A DNA stretch of 64,000 nt from Planctomycetia bacterium (lineage in GTDB: Bacteria > Planctomycetota > Brocadiia > Brocadiales > Brocadiaceae): NCBI GenBank assembly GCA_015075005.1, contig JABTVC010000001.1:744001-808000 (forward strand), read 5' to 3'. How positions within the stretch are numbered: position 1 is the first letter of the stretch; each line of letters opens with the position of its first letter. Shown piece after piece: positions 20,194 through 29,583 of the stretch. The notes beneath the pieces are model-generated. The model saw only the letters and a list, made by a program, of their open reading frames with translations, did not search any database and was not told the DNA's origin. Position numbers and translations under genes: made by a program.

Positions 20194-21963
20194 GTGGCAA
20201 AAATTTTTATAAATCCCGCAGTAAAAAAATTTCTTTCTTACGTAAAGCCATACCGTAGGTTGATTATCATAGCTACCTTTTGCGGGCTATTGAAATACAA
20301 CATTCCTTTGATCTTTCCGTGGATTTTTAAAGACGTGATTGATCATTTGTTGTCACCGTCTTTGTATGATGCCACGAAAGTACATTACACTATGCTGGCC
20401 ATGATTGTGCTTTATTTGTTCTGGGCAGTGGTTACTTATTTTAGATCCTCTTATGCTGACCAGGCTGGTCAAAGGCTTGTCTTTGATTTGCGGCATGAGT
20501 TGTATGTCCATCTTCAGCGGATGTCGCTGAGTTTCTACGAAAAACGTCAGGTAGGATCGGTTGCATCGCGTTTGCTGGGAGATATCGCGGTTGCGCAGAA
20601 CTTTGTTGGAGCCGCATTCACCAATACGGTTATGGATGCGAGCTCTCTATTTTTAATTGCGGTTCTCCTTTTTCACATGAATTGGCGGTTGGCGCTGGTA
20701 TCCATTGCTATTTTCCCTTTTTATGTGATGTTGAATAAGTATTTCAAATCTGAAATTGTGAAAACCAGCAAGCTGGCAAGGCAAAAGATGGAAGAAATTT
20801 CTGGAAATGTTCACGAAAAACTCGGTGGCATTTCCATCATACAATCGTATACACGGGAGAAAGCGGAGGAAAAGCACTTCTTTCAGGATAACCGGAAATA
20901 TTTACTCTATCAATTGAGACATATACAGCATAACGCTACGGCCCAATCGGTAATTGGTTTTTTGACTTCCATTGCACCGATTCTTGTGGTCTGGTTTGGA
21001 GCTATGCAGGTCATCCATGGCCATCTTACGGTTGGTGAGTTGACGGCATTTTATGCCTACCTGGGTATGTTTTACAACCCCTTGAACCGACTTACTGAAC
21101 TTAATGTCCTTTTAGCCAACTCTCAATCAGCGATGGAAAGAATATTTGAAGTATTTAACACTTCTTCAGAGATCGTGGATTGTCCAGATTCTAAGGAACT
21201 CGGGCCTATCAGGGGCGATATCAAATTCTTACATGTATATTTTGCCTATGAAATGTCAAAAACTGTCCTGAAGGATATCAATTTACACATACCGGCTGGT
21301 AACACGGTGGCGTTGGTAGGGCCAAGTGGTGCTGGTAAATCTACTTTCGTCAAGCTCATTCCAAGATTTTACGATATATCAGAAGGAAGGATTATTATCG
21401 ATGGCTGGGACATCAGGGACTTTAAGCTTAGTTGGTTAAGAAGACACATTGCTACCGTGCCCCAGGAACCCATTTTGTTTTCTGGTACGGTTTATGAGAA
21501 TATTCTCTTCGGCAAGCCTAATGCTTCCGAGGAAGAGGTACAGGCGGCAATTATTTCTGCAAACGCTCATGACTTTATTAGCAGATTGCCGAAGGGTCAT
21601 CAAACGGAAATTGGAGAAGGGGGGATGAAACTTTCAGGCGGGCAGAGGCAGCGTATCGCGCTGGCGCGGGCCTTTTTAAAAAATGCGCCTATTTTAATTT
21701 TAGATGAAGCGACTTCCTCGTTGGATTCTAAAGCTGAAAACCTGATCCAGGAGGCGTTGAAGAGATTAATGAAGGGACGTACGACCGTAATCATTGCTCA
21801 CCGGCTTTCTACGATTCAATCAGCAGATATGATTGTGGTCTTTCATAACGGGGAGATTGTGGAGAAAGGTAATCATCAAGAATTGCTGCAACATTCATGT
21901 GGTCTTTACCGGGAACTGTATGAGGAGCAATTCAATAAGAAATTTGCAATGACTATTGAATAA
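20194..21963 (+). CDS. ABC exporter, fused permease and ATPase (MsbA-like)
   Basis: Half-transporter of 589 residues that works as a homodimer. Six transmembrane helices (about 20-310) are followed by an ATPase with Walker A GPSGAGKST, Q-loop TVPQEPILFSGTV, signature LSGGQRQRIALARA, Walker B ILILDEATSSLD and H-loop IIAHRLSTI. The closest known type is MsbA/lipid-multidrug exporters; substrate cannot be told. The start is GTG with AGGGGAAG upstream. The ERCC4 nuclease gene starts 25 bases after its stop. Confidence 0.9.
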   Translation: MAKIFINPAVKKFLSYVKPYRRLIIIATFCGLLKYNIPLIFPWIFKDVIDHLLSPSLYDATKVHYTMLAMIVLYLFWAVVTYFRSSYADQAGQRLVFDLRHELYVHLQRMSLSFYEKRQVGSVASRLLGDIAVAQNFVGAAFTNTVMDASSLFLIAVLLFHMNWRLALVSIAIFPFYVMLNKYFKSEIVKTSKLARQKMEEISGNVHEKLGGISIIQSYTREKAEEKHFFQDNRKYLLYQLRHIQHNATAQSVIGFLTSIAPILVVWFGAMQVIHGHLTVGELTAFYAYLGMFYNPLNRLTELNVLLANSQSAMERIFEVFNTSSEIVDCPDSKELGPIRGDIKFLHVYFAYEMSKTVLKDINLHIPAGNTVALVGPSGAGKSTFVKLIPRFYDISEGRIIIDGWDIRDFKLSWLRRHIATVPQEPILFSGTVYENILFGKPNASEEEVQAAIISANAHDFISRLPKGHQTEIGEGGMKLSGGQRQRIALARAFLKNAPILILDEATSSLDSKAENLIQEALKRLMKGRTTVIIAHRLSTIQSADMIVVFHNGEIVEKGNHQELLQHSCGLYRELYEEQFNKKFAMTIE

Positions 21964-21988
21964 GTGAGAGTATTGAGGGTTTTTTGCC

Positions 21989-22621
21989 ATGGGTATCATC
22001 ATCGAAGTTGACCATCGCGAAAAGGATGTTGGGATTATAGAGGCACTCCGTGCTCACGAGAATATTGTTGTCGAAGAAAAGTGTCTGTCCTTTGGTGATT
22101 ATCTTATCAATAAACGCATTGCTGTCGAACGAAAGACGACAAAAGACTTTGTCTTGTCCATCATTGACGGACGGTTATTTTCCCAAGCGTCCCGTTTAAA
22201 AAGGTATGCAGAAATACAGTTTATGGTAATAGAAGGAATAGGTTTATTTCATACTGGTTGCCAAATTGATTCACAGGCGATCAAGGGCGCGATCGTCTCG
22301 TTGTCTATTTCCTGGCAAATACCCTTGATCTTTTCAAAGACTCCACAGGGTACAGCAGAGATATTGATAATAGCAGGGATTCATGATGTCAAATACGGAA
22401 ATGATATTTTAAAAAGAATGGGTAGAAAACCCAAACGTGTCTATTCAAAGAAGCTGTATTTAATCCAGGGATTGCCGGGTATTGGGCCAAGGATGGCAAA
22501 AAGGATGTTAGAATATTTTGGGAGTGTAGAAAGGATATTTGCTGCCAATGAGCATGAACTTGTATGCGTGGAAGGTATCGGGAAAAAGAAGGCAGCAAAA
22601 ATTCGTGCAATTATTGCCTGA
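21989..22621 (+). CDS. ERCC4 (XPF/Hef-type) nuclease with helix-hairpin-helix
   Basis: 210-residue structure-specific endonuclease. The ERCC4 nuclease domain has the catalytic signature GDY (36-38) ... VERKTTKDF (46-54) and the following region IIDGRLFSQASRLKRY. The C-terminal (HhH)2 domain (about 158-210) has LPGIGPRMAKRMLEYFGSV and VEGIGKKKAAKI, which bind DNA. There is no helicase domain. Such nucleases cut branched DNA in repair in eukaryotes and archaea; bacterial copies are less usual. It likely shares a transcript with the ABC exporter by spacing, though no functional link is evident. Confidence 0.85.
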   Translation: MGIIIEVDHREKDVGIIEALRAHENIVVEEKCLSFGDYLINKRIAVERKTTKDFVLSIIDGRLFSQASRLKRYAEIQFMVIEGIGLFHTGCQIDSQAIKGAIVSLSISWQIPLIFSKTPQGTAEILIIAGIHDVKYGNDILKRMGRKPKRVYSKKLYLIQGLPGIGPRMAKRMLEYFGSVERIFAANEHELVCVEGIGKKKAAKIRAIIA

Positions 22622-22845
22622 GATTGTTTTTCTATCTGACTTACTATATTTTTATTGCAAAATAAATGGAGTAGATGTATAAAAATTATGCGTTGGTCCA
22701 TTTTGGAATTATGATAATTAAGTTAAGTGTAGAAATAAGTTTGGGGGGACATTCTCATGGTTTTACTTTATTGTTCTAATTTCATTCCAGAATCTGATTA
22801 TACGTTCGAAATTCCTGGGATTCATAAACATGAAACGAACTTAAT

Positions 22846-25353
22846 ATGACAAGCGAAATAATTCAGAAAAGCGATACAGAGCGAACGATAAAAAGAATGG
22901 AGCTGGAACGAGAGACCATCCTCAATATAAACCATTTGGTGCTCTCTCACGTGAGTTATAAAGATTTTTGTAATGCGTTATGCTTAGAACTGAGAAAGAT
23001 CATAAACTTTGATTATTTTAGTTTGGTATCAAGGATTGACCCTTCGGGTGAATATTATACCTATTTGTTGGACTTGGGGAAAGATATACATAACCTCAAT
23101 AGAAGCAATGAGCTTAAAACTATTTTGGAAAAGTTCCTTTACCACGAGGTATCACAATCCAATAATATTATTGTAAGGAATGACTTGTATCAAAATGGGA
23201 ATGATAATGAAAAAAAACTGTTGAATAGCGGTATTACATCATACATGGTTTATCCACTCTTTATTAATAAAGCCCTGGTTGGTTGTATAAATATTCTTAG
23301 TAAAAATTGTACCTGTTTTACCGAAGCCCATAGCAATCTTATAGGTCAGGTGTCTGCACAAATAACCGTTACCTTGATGAACGCTATGCTCTTAGACAGT
23401 CTTACCGCCTCTGAAGAAAAATACAGGGACCTGGTTGAAAATGCGCCAGAGATTATCTTTAAGCTGGATAGCCATGGAAGGTTTCTGCATGTAAATAAAA
23501 TGGGATTAGAGATGCTTGGATATAGTGCAAGGGAAATGACCTCTATGTATTTATTTGATCTTGTAGCTGACGACAATGGGACTAGTATTAAGAAACAGTA
23601 TGATACATCCGTTAACTCACGGAAGGATAATAAGTTAGCCATGACTTTATTAGCAAAAGACGGTAAACGGTTAGATGCGGAAATAATGTGCTCAATTCAA
23701 TATGATACAATTTTAAATGATTATATGGCCAGGGTATTTGTTCGTGATGTGACAGAGCGACGGACATTAGAAAAAAGAATATTTGAATATCAGGAACGTT
23801 TAAAAGGTCTGTTAAAAGAAAAAACGCTGAAGTTGAGTGAAGCCGAAAAAGAAATGTATAATCAACGGAAATTCCTCGATGCCTTGATACAAAACACAAA
23901 TGTATATGTAGTTACGATAACACCTAAGGGAGAAATTGTGTTCGTGAATCGCGCAATAGAGAAGCGGTTTGGCTATACATTGTCAGAGATGATTGGAAAA
24001 TCAGTAATTGATGTTTTTATTCCACAAGATAAACTGGAAGAATTATTTGATGACATACAAATGCTCTTGAGTGGTAAGAAGGGAGAACAGATAGAAATTC
24101 CCTTTATTTCTCGGGATCATCAGGTACGTGATATTTTATGGATTGTAACATATTTCAAAGATGAGTGGAACACTATTTCAAACATTAATCTGTTTGGCTA
24201 TGATGTTACAGAGCAGAAGATATTAAAAGAGCAACTTATTCAGGCTGAAAAGATGAGTAGTGTTGGGACAATGATTTCTGGGGTTGCTCATGAGCTGAAT
24301 AACCCTCTGTCAATTATTATGAATTTCAGTGAACTTATGTTGCTGTGTGATAATCTGTCAAAAAGCGCCGCGAATCGATTAAGGCATATTATTGATGCAT
24401 CCCAGCGTTGTACCCGTATCGTGGAAAATCTTCTTACCTTTGCAACAAAACGAAAAACTGTCAGGAAGGGGCAGTATGTTTGTATTAACGACGTTATAAA
24501 GGATGCACTAGAATTAAAAATCAATGACCTCCGAGTCAATAATATCGTGGTAGAGCAGTCACTTTCCCAAACCATACCTAAGACAATGGCCGATCGTGTG
24601 CAACTCATGCAAGTCTTTATTAACCTCATTAATAATGCCCATGATTCCATGAAAGTTGCGCATGGTAGGGGAATACTAACTCTTCGTACATACCAAATAG
24701 ATGATAAAATTGTCGTTGAATTTGAGGACGATGGGAAGGGTATTCAGGAGCAGGAAAAATTGTTTACCCCTTTTTATACAACTAAAGAGGTGGGGAAGGG
24801 GACAGGGTTGGGTTTGGCGGTAAGTTATGGCATTATAAAAGAACACGGTGGTATGATTGTCGGTAAAAATTGTCAGAGAGGAGCCATTTTTACGGTTACG
24901 CTTCCCATCAAAGCGCAGGCAATGAAAGAGATTAAATTGTCTGTCAAAAGAGAGTATGACTTGAAAGGGTTGCGTTTATTACTCGTAGAAGATGAGGCGG
25001 GGATTGCAGAATCATGCAATGAGTTGTTGACGGCAAAAGGTTGCCGTGTGACGTCTGTGTCCAGTACAAGAGCTGCGATGCAGGCTGTTCAGGCAGATCA
25101 GTTTGATATCGTAATTATGGATTTGAAAATGCCTGGAGAAATAACTGGAATCCAATTTTACGAATGGATGTTGAGTTATATGCCTGTCATTAAGGAAAAA
25201 GTAATTTTAATGACAGGAGATACCCTTTCTCCTGAATATAGGACATTTATCGAAAAGAGCAATGTTCCTGTTATTACGAAGCCTTTCCGATTTAATACCT
25301 TCCTGGAAAGGATAGGTATAACGGCAAAAAAGGCAGGGTTGATTCAAGTGTAA
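22846..25353 (+). CDS. Hybrid sensor histidine kinase (GAF-PAS-PAS-HisKA-HATPase-REC)
   Basis: 835-residue cytoplasmic sensor. A GAF-type domain covers about 20-190, two PAS domains cover about 190-305 and 345-460, HisKA has His482 in SGVAHELNNPLSIIM, and HATPase has VFINLINNAHDSM, EDDGKGI and KGTGLGLAVSYG. A C-terminal receiver (about 708-825) has acidic VEDE and phospho-acceptor Asp759. No transmembrane segments. It is the only hybrid kinase in the window. The 225-base gap upstream holds no gene. Confidence 0.9.
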   Translation: MTSEIIQKSDTERTIKRMELERETILNINHLVLSHVSYKDFCNALCLELRKIINFDYFSLVSRIDPSGEYYTYLLDLGKDIHNLNRSNELKTILEKFLYHEVSQSNNIIVRNDLYQNGNDNEKKLLNSGITSYMVYPLFINKALVGCINILSKNCTCFTEAHSNLIGQVSAQITVTLMNAMLLDSLTASEEKYRDLVENAPEIIFKLDSHGRFLHVNKMGLEMLGYSAREMTSMYLFDLVADDNGTSIKKQYDTSVNSRKDNKLAMTLLAKDGKRLDAEIMCSIQYDTILNDYMARVFVRDVTERRTLEKRIFEYQERLKGLLKEKTLKLSEAEKEMYNQRKFLDALIQNTNVYVVTITPKGEIVFVNRAIEKRFGYTLSEMIGKSVIDVFIPQDKLEELFDDIQMLLSGKKGEQIEIPFISRDHQVRDILWIVTYFKDEWNTISNINLFGYDVTEQKILKEQLIQAEKMSSVGTMISGVAHELNNPLSIIMNFSELMLLCDNLSKSAANRLRHIIDASQRCTRIVENLLTFATKRKTVRKGQYVCINDVIKDALELKINDLRVNNIVVEQSLSQTIPKTMADRVQLMQVFINLINNAHDSMKVAHGRGILTLRTYQIDDKIVVEFEDDGKGIQEQEKLFTPFYTTKEVGKGTGLGLAVSYGIIKEHGGMIVGKNCQRGAIFTVTLPIKAQAMKEIKLSVKREYDLKGLRLLLVEDEAGIAESCNELLTAKGCRVTSVSSTRAAMQAVQADQFDIVIMDLKMPGEITGIQFYEWMLSYMPVIKEKVILMTGDTLSPEYRTFIEKSNVPVITKPFRFNTFLERIGITAKKAGLIQV

Positions 25354-26058
25354 TATTCAAAATATAATCTCTATGAAAAGGGTATAGTGATTTAAGAGAT
25401 AGCGATGAAACTTCTTTTTCTGAAAAGAGGACGTGGCGAATGCCTATCAGAGAAAGGGTTTTTACCGTTGAATGTTCAATGACATGGGCAATATGGGACG
25501 ACAAAAAGTGCTATTCCGAAAATTCCGGTGGTTGTAACGGAAAGTCCTAAATGTTTGGTTGCGTAGAATTATGAAGCCATTAGCCTTTACTTAACCATGG
25601 ATTTTAGTGAAGAGCCATAATATGTGTGTCTAACTCAATGATTGAATGTAAAAAAGATTAAAATTGTTTAAGAATATACCGATATATTAAAACGGAACAC
25701 TGGATAGCGTTTATCATCGGGCAGGGGTGTTTTATCCGGATGTATTTTATTGTGAGTTCCCTAAGCGCAGTATAGCTGCAACTAAAATGAACCATCCCAT
25801 TTTTCCTCCTTTGCAAGGAGAGGACTTCGTCGTGAGCTCAGTCGAACGATGAAGGGGAGATAAAAAACTTACAAAAAAAGAAGTTTTTACAGAGTAATAC
25901 TATAGATTTCTTTCTGAGAAAAAGTTCTTTGTTGCAAAGTAAATAATCAGTATATACTAGTACCTGTGAAGAGATAACTTGGAAATAAGTTGACTGATTT
26001 TATAGTACAATTTATTATCTATACAGGCGAATCAATTTAATTATTTAGGAGATTTAAA
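25354..26058 (+). other. Intergenic region with a small possible ORF and an interspersed inverted repeat
   Basis: No gene of normal size. At 25440-25550 a 36-codon frame has an upstream AGAGGA and encodes four cysteines (VECSMTWAIWDD, then KKCY and GGCNG); it may be a real small protein, but I cannot support it further. At 25806-25850 there is a hairpin CTCCTT-TGC-AAGGAG, then a second, longer imperfect inverted repeat centred on the palindrome TGAGCTCA, of a type common as dispersed repeats. The region also contains the promoter of flgM, which I cannot place. Confidence 0.4.
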
Positions 26059-26384
26059 ATGACAATAGAACATGTTTCCAATACTTCCTCCCATGCGATA
26101 ATTTCTAATTCGAGTCATGTTGAAGGAAATCAATCACATATAAAATGAAAAAGGAAGAACGTTCTGTGGATGAAAAAATTGACTCAGTCAATATCTCCAA
26201 TGAAGCAAGGAACCTTGAACAGACAATTGCAAATCTAAAGAATCGTATGGATGAAATGCCAGATGTTAGAGTTGCAAAAATGGAAGAAGTTAGAGCAAAA
26301 TTACGAGATTGTTTCTATGACAGGCCTGAAGTGATTGAACAGGTAGCAGAAAAGATCATAGGTGCCTTTACTATAAAAAAATAG
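26059..26384 (+). CDS. flgM: Anti-sigma-28 factor FlgM, probably frameshifted near its start
   Basis: Binds and holds FliA (sigma-28) until the hook is complete, when it is exported through the flagellum. The C-terminal part (26145-26384) is typical: VDEKIDSVNISNEARNLEQ, then RVAKMEEVRAKLRD and EVIEQVAEKIIGAF. The preceding frame begins at 26059 with an AGGAG ribosome site and ends in an overlapping ATGA at 26145; it contains a short Ser/Asn-rich, FlgM-like N-terminus (MTIEHVSN). The two parts make a normal-size FlgM (about 108 residues) if one base in the A-run at about 26142-26150 is added. It could also be two genes. Confidence 0.75.
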
Positions 26385-26395
26385 AGTGCTAGTTT

Positions 26396-26620
26396 ATGTT
26401 TGATAACAAAGCAACGGATATTCCAAAAGCACGTAAACGGTTTATAGGGGTTAAGTTTGATTGTTGTCAAGTATACACAAGGATTTATGCTAACAAAGAT
26501 GAAACCTCTTTCGAGGGTAGATGTCCAAAATGCTTGAGAAAAGTATCTATTAAAACACATAAAAAGGGTGTGAATCTTAAATGGTTTTCAGCATTTAATA
26601 TGTGGTTTTATTTGAAATAA
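26396..26620 (+). CDS. Small protein with a possible zinc ribbon
   Basis: 74 residues, basic. Two pairs of cysteines (KFDCCQVY and GRCPKCLRKV) about 20 residues apart suggest a zinc ribbon. The function is unknown. It starts 12 bases after flgM on the same strand, so may be co-transcribed. The ribosome site is weak. Confidence 0.6.
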   Translation: MFDNKATDIPKARKRFIGVKFDCCQVYTRIYANKDETSFEGRCPKCLRKVSIKTHKKGVNLKWFSAFNMWFYLK

Positions 26621-26643
26621 TTGGGCGGCTATGAAAACTATAG

Positions 26644-26693
26644 AGCCTGTTGATTTGTATGACGTTGAAATACAGATTAACAGGCTTTTTTTA
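26644..26693 (+). terminator. Possible long-loop terminator after the zinc-ribbon gene
   Basis: AGCCTGTT at 26644-26651 pairs with AACAGGCT at 26679-26686 and runs straight into a T-run. The 27-base loop is long for a terminator. The same bases also lie in a possible 28-residue ORF (26631-26717, MKTIEPVDLYDV), so the reading is uncertain. Confidence 0.4.
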
Positions 26694-26723
26694 TCTTTTA
26701 AAGACTTTCCTGAATAAATAATT

Positions 26724-27917
26724 ATGGCAGAGATACTTATACGCTGGAAAATATATCGTCAATTGCTGACAGTATTAGTTCTCTTTTTAGTTATTAATGT
26801 AAGTGCTATTTACGGAAATAGCAGAAAAAGTACGGTCGTTATTTTCCCTTTTAAATACAATTGCGATTCAAATATTCTCATTCGGGGAATTGAAGATGTA
26901 ATGCAGGGCGAATTAATTCGTTCTGGGTATTTTACAGTCGAAGGGCAAGGGCGCACCTATGAGTTTATGAGAGAGGCCGTGCTTTATAATTTTATGAAAA
27001 TTGAAAATGTTGACGTAGAAGCTGTACTGCCTAAGGCAAATATTGTTGATTTATTTGCTAGGATTGACCCGAAGATAATCATTCAAACTGCAGAAAAATT
27101 GAAGGTAGATTTTGCTGTTAAAGGGGCTCTTAACCAGTTTGGCCATAGGTTTCGTATCGACATAGAAGTTGTTTACGTAAAAGGAAAAAAGACACTAAGC
27201 GCTTTCGTGGGAGAGTGTGAATCTGAGGAGAAAATTCCAGAGGTGGTGGAACAACTTTCGGATCAAATTGTGAACATTTGTAAGGGTGTGAATATACAAA
27301 AGGAAATTGACTATATACAAAACAGTTATCAACAAGGAGATTTGACCTATGAAGAAATGACGGACAGATTAAGAAATATTTCTTCTGAGATGCCGAAATC
27401 GCTTCCAATTCATTGTGCCTTATTTTTGCACTATTTGGGACGTCAAGAAATGAGAGATAGTTTGATAGAAGAAGGCGAAGAGATAATAAAATTGTTTCCT
27501 AGTGATAATGAAGGTCTCCGATATTTGTCATTGTTGGGGATAGATCCTTTTTATGAACTGGCGCATGTTTATCGTGAAGTGGGGATGCTGCATAATGCAA
27601 TAGATGTTTATAATAGGGCAATCATGTTTTATCCCATGAATCATATAAAATATTATAAGGAACTAGGTGAATTATATAAAATCGAAGGTAAAGGAGAATT
27701 GGCTATTCGTGCATTTAAACAGGTATTGAGTCTGAATCAAGCTGATTATGAGGTACGCCTGAATCTCGCCTCTGTATATGAAATTAATGATGATTTATCA
27801 AGTGCTATTGAGCAATATCAGTGCTGCCTGAAATACGCCAAGAATATAAACGAGAGTTCGAGACTAAAAGCGTTGATTGATCGTTTGCAGTCTAAAAGAG
27901 GCATTAAAAAGAAATAA
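26724..27917 (+). CDS. Exported TPR protein with a FlgO/CsgG-like N-terminal region
   Basis: 397 residues. A hydrophobic N-terminal segment (about 12-30) is a signal peptide or membrane anchor. The region about 35-185 begins VVIFPFKYNC and looks like the nucleotide-independent beta-alpha fold of FlgO/TolB/CsgG-type envelope proteins. The C-terminal third contains TPR repeats (YELAHVYREVGMLHNAIDVY, then ELGELYKIEGKGELAIRAF). A role in the envelope next to the flagellum is possible from the neighbouring flgM. It stands between flgM and a sigma-54 activator gene. Confidence 0.7.
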   Translation: MAEILIRWKIYRQLLTVLVLFLVINVSAIYGNSRKSTVVIFPFKYNCDSNILIRGIEDVMQGELIRSGYFTVEGQGRTYEFMREAVLYNFMKIENVDVEAVLPKANIVDLFARIDPKIIIQTAEKLKVDFAVKGALNQFGHRFRIDIEVVYVKGKKTLSAFVGECESEEKIPEVVEQLSDQIVNICKGVNIQKEIDYIQNSYQQGDLTYEEMTDRLRNISSEMPKSLPIHCALFLHYLGRQEMRDSLIEEGEEIIKLFPSDNEGLRYLSLLGIDPFYELAHVYREVGMLHNAIDVYNRAIMFYPMNHIKYYKELGELYKIEGKGELAIRAFKQVLSLNQADYEVRLNLASVYEINDDLSSAIEQYQCCLKYAKNINESSRLKALIDRLQSKRGIKKK

Positions 27918-28077
27918 AAGAGATGGAATATCGTTTGCTTTTAACACTAAAGCCTCTATATCACCTAGAAAATGTTGAATTATTCAACGAATTGTGATAA
28001 CCTTTTAAGTGTTTGTTTAAATATTGAACAGTAATTTGGAATATCAGGCCGGTTATTTTCGGTAAAAGGGGGAATAA

Positions 28078-29485
28078 ATGTCGTCGAAGGCAGTAATTCT
28101 TATTGTAGACGATGAAGAAACAATTCGATTTTCAATAAAAGAGTTTTTGAGCGGACAAGGGTACGAGGTGATCGTTGCAGAAACTTGCGAACAGGCATTG
28201 GAGAAGATAAATGAATTCTTGCCAGACCTAGTATTACTGGATTTAAGGTTGCCTAATATGGGGGGTATAGAACTTCTTGAAAAAATAAAAACAAAAGATC
28301 CTAATGCTTTAATAGTTGTTATGACAGGGTTTGGCAGTATTGACACTGCGGTAGAGGCTATGAAGATTGGTGCGTATGACTACTTGGAAAAACCTTTCAA
28401 GACTGAACATTTAAAATTAATTGTTGAAAAGGCTCTGGGTACGCAGGCACTAAGGAGAGAAGTGCTTGAATTACGCGCACAGCACTGGACTTTTACTGAT
28501 GAACCTGGTGGTGTAATCATTGGGAATAGTCAGCAGGTGAAAGAGGTTTATAACCTTATTAAACAGGTGGCAAAAAGTCCGTCAACGACAGTACTAATAC
28601 AAGGGGAAAGTGGGACAGGAAAGGAGCTAGTTGCTCGGGCTATTCATCATTTAAGTTCACGGAAAGGTGGGCGTTTTGTTGATATCAATTGTGCGGCTTT
28701 AACAGAGAGTCTTCTTGAAGCGGAATTGTTTGGATATGAAAAGGGCTCTTTTACTGGAGCAGCCACAACAGGCAAGCCTGGTTTGTTTGAAGTGGCAGAT
28801 AAAGGGACAATATTTTTAGATGAAATAGGAGAGATGGGTGTTACTTTACAAGCAAAACTTTTAAGAATCTTACAGGAAAGGCAATTTAAGCGAGTAGGTG
28901 GAATTAATGACATCAAAATCGACGTTAGAGTTATTGCGTCAACCAACCGGAATTTAGAAGAAGAGGTGGAATCGGGTAATTACAGGAAAGATCTTTATTA
29001 TAGATTGAAAGTGTTGCCAATCTATGTTCCGCCATTGAGAGAGAGAAAAGATGACATTATGCTTTTAGTAAAACATTTTGTTCATAAATTTAATAATGAA
29101 CTTAAGAAGAATATTCATCACATACCGCCAGAGACAGAAAGGTTACTTTTGGAATACACATGGCCTGAAATATTCGCGAGTTAAAGAATGTAATAGAGCG
29201 AGCTGTTTTGATTGCTAACGACGGCACATTGCATGCAGAATTAGGTGTTACCCTTAATTCAAGAAAGAAAGATACCATAAATGAAAATGATATGAATGAC
29301 ACGAGTTTTAACGAAGAAAAAATGGAAAAATGAACATCCGTTCATTGGCTAATATTGAAAGGCAACATATTCAGAGGGTTCTCAACGAGACTTCATGGCG
29401 GAGGACTGAAGCAGCTAGGATACTTGGTATTAATAGAACAACGTTATATAATAAGATAAAAGAATATGGTATTAGTCCATCATAA
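28078..29485 (+). CDS. Sigma-54-dependent response regulator, frameshifted near the C-terminus
   Basis: NtrC-family regulator. Receiver with Asp55 and VDDEE; AAA+ with Walker A GESGTGKE (176-183) and the sigma-54 loop as GSFTGA (Ala to Ser, 223-228); Walker B TIFLDEIGE. The main frame stops at 29184 in the middle of the conserved WPGNIREL stretch. One G restored in CCTGAAAT (about 29165) gives WPGNIRELKNVIERAVLI, and one A restored near 29327 continues to the Fis-type helix (RTEAARILGINRTTLYNKI) ending at 29485. These are single-base losses, so a complete gene is likely. The ATG follows GGGGGAATAA. Confidence 0.82.
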
Positions 29486-29583
29486 TAGGATTACTTAAAT
29501 AAGGATATTTGGGTGATTATGTTGAAAATTATGGGGAATGTCTACGTTTGTTGCATTTTCACTTTTAATAATACAAAATAGGC

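Noticed and set aside
26644-26693. 28-residue ORF at 26631-26717
   Set aside because: Overlaps a hairpin with T-run, has no convincing ribosome site and no family likeness; kept only as a note under the terminator.
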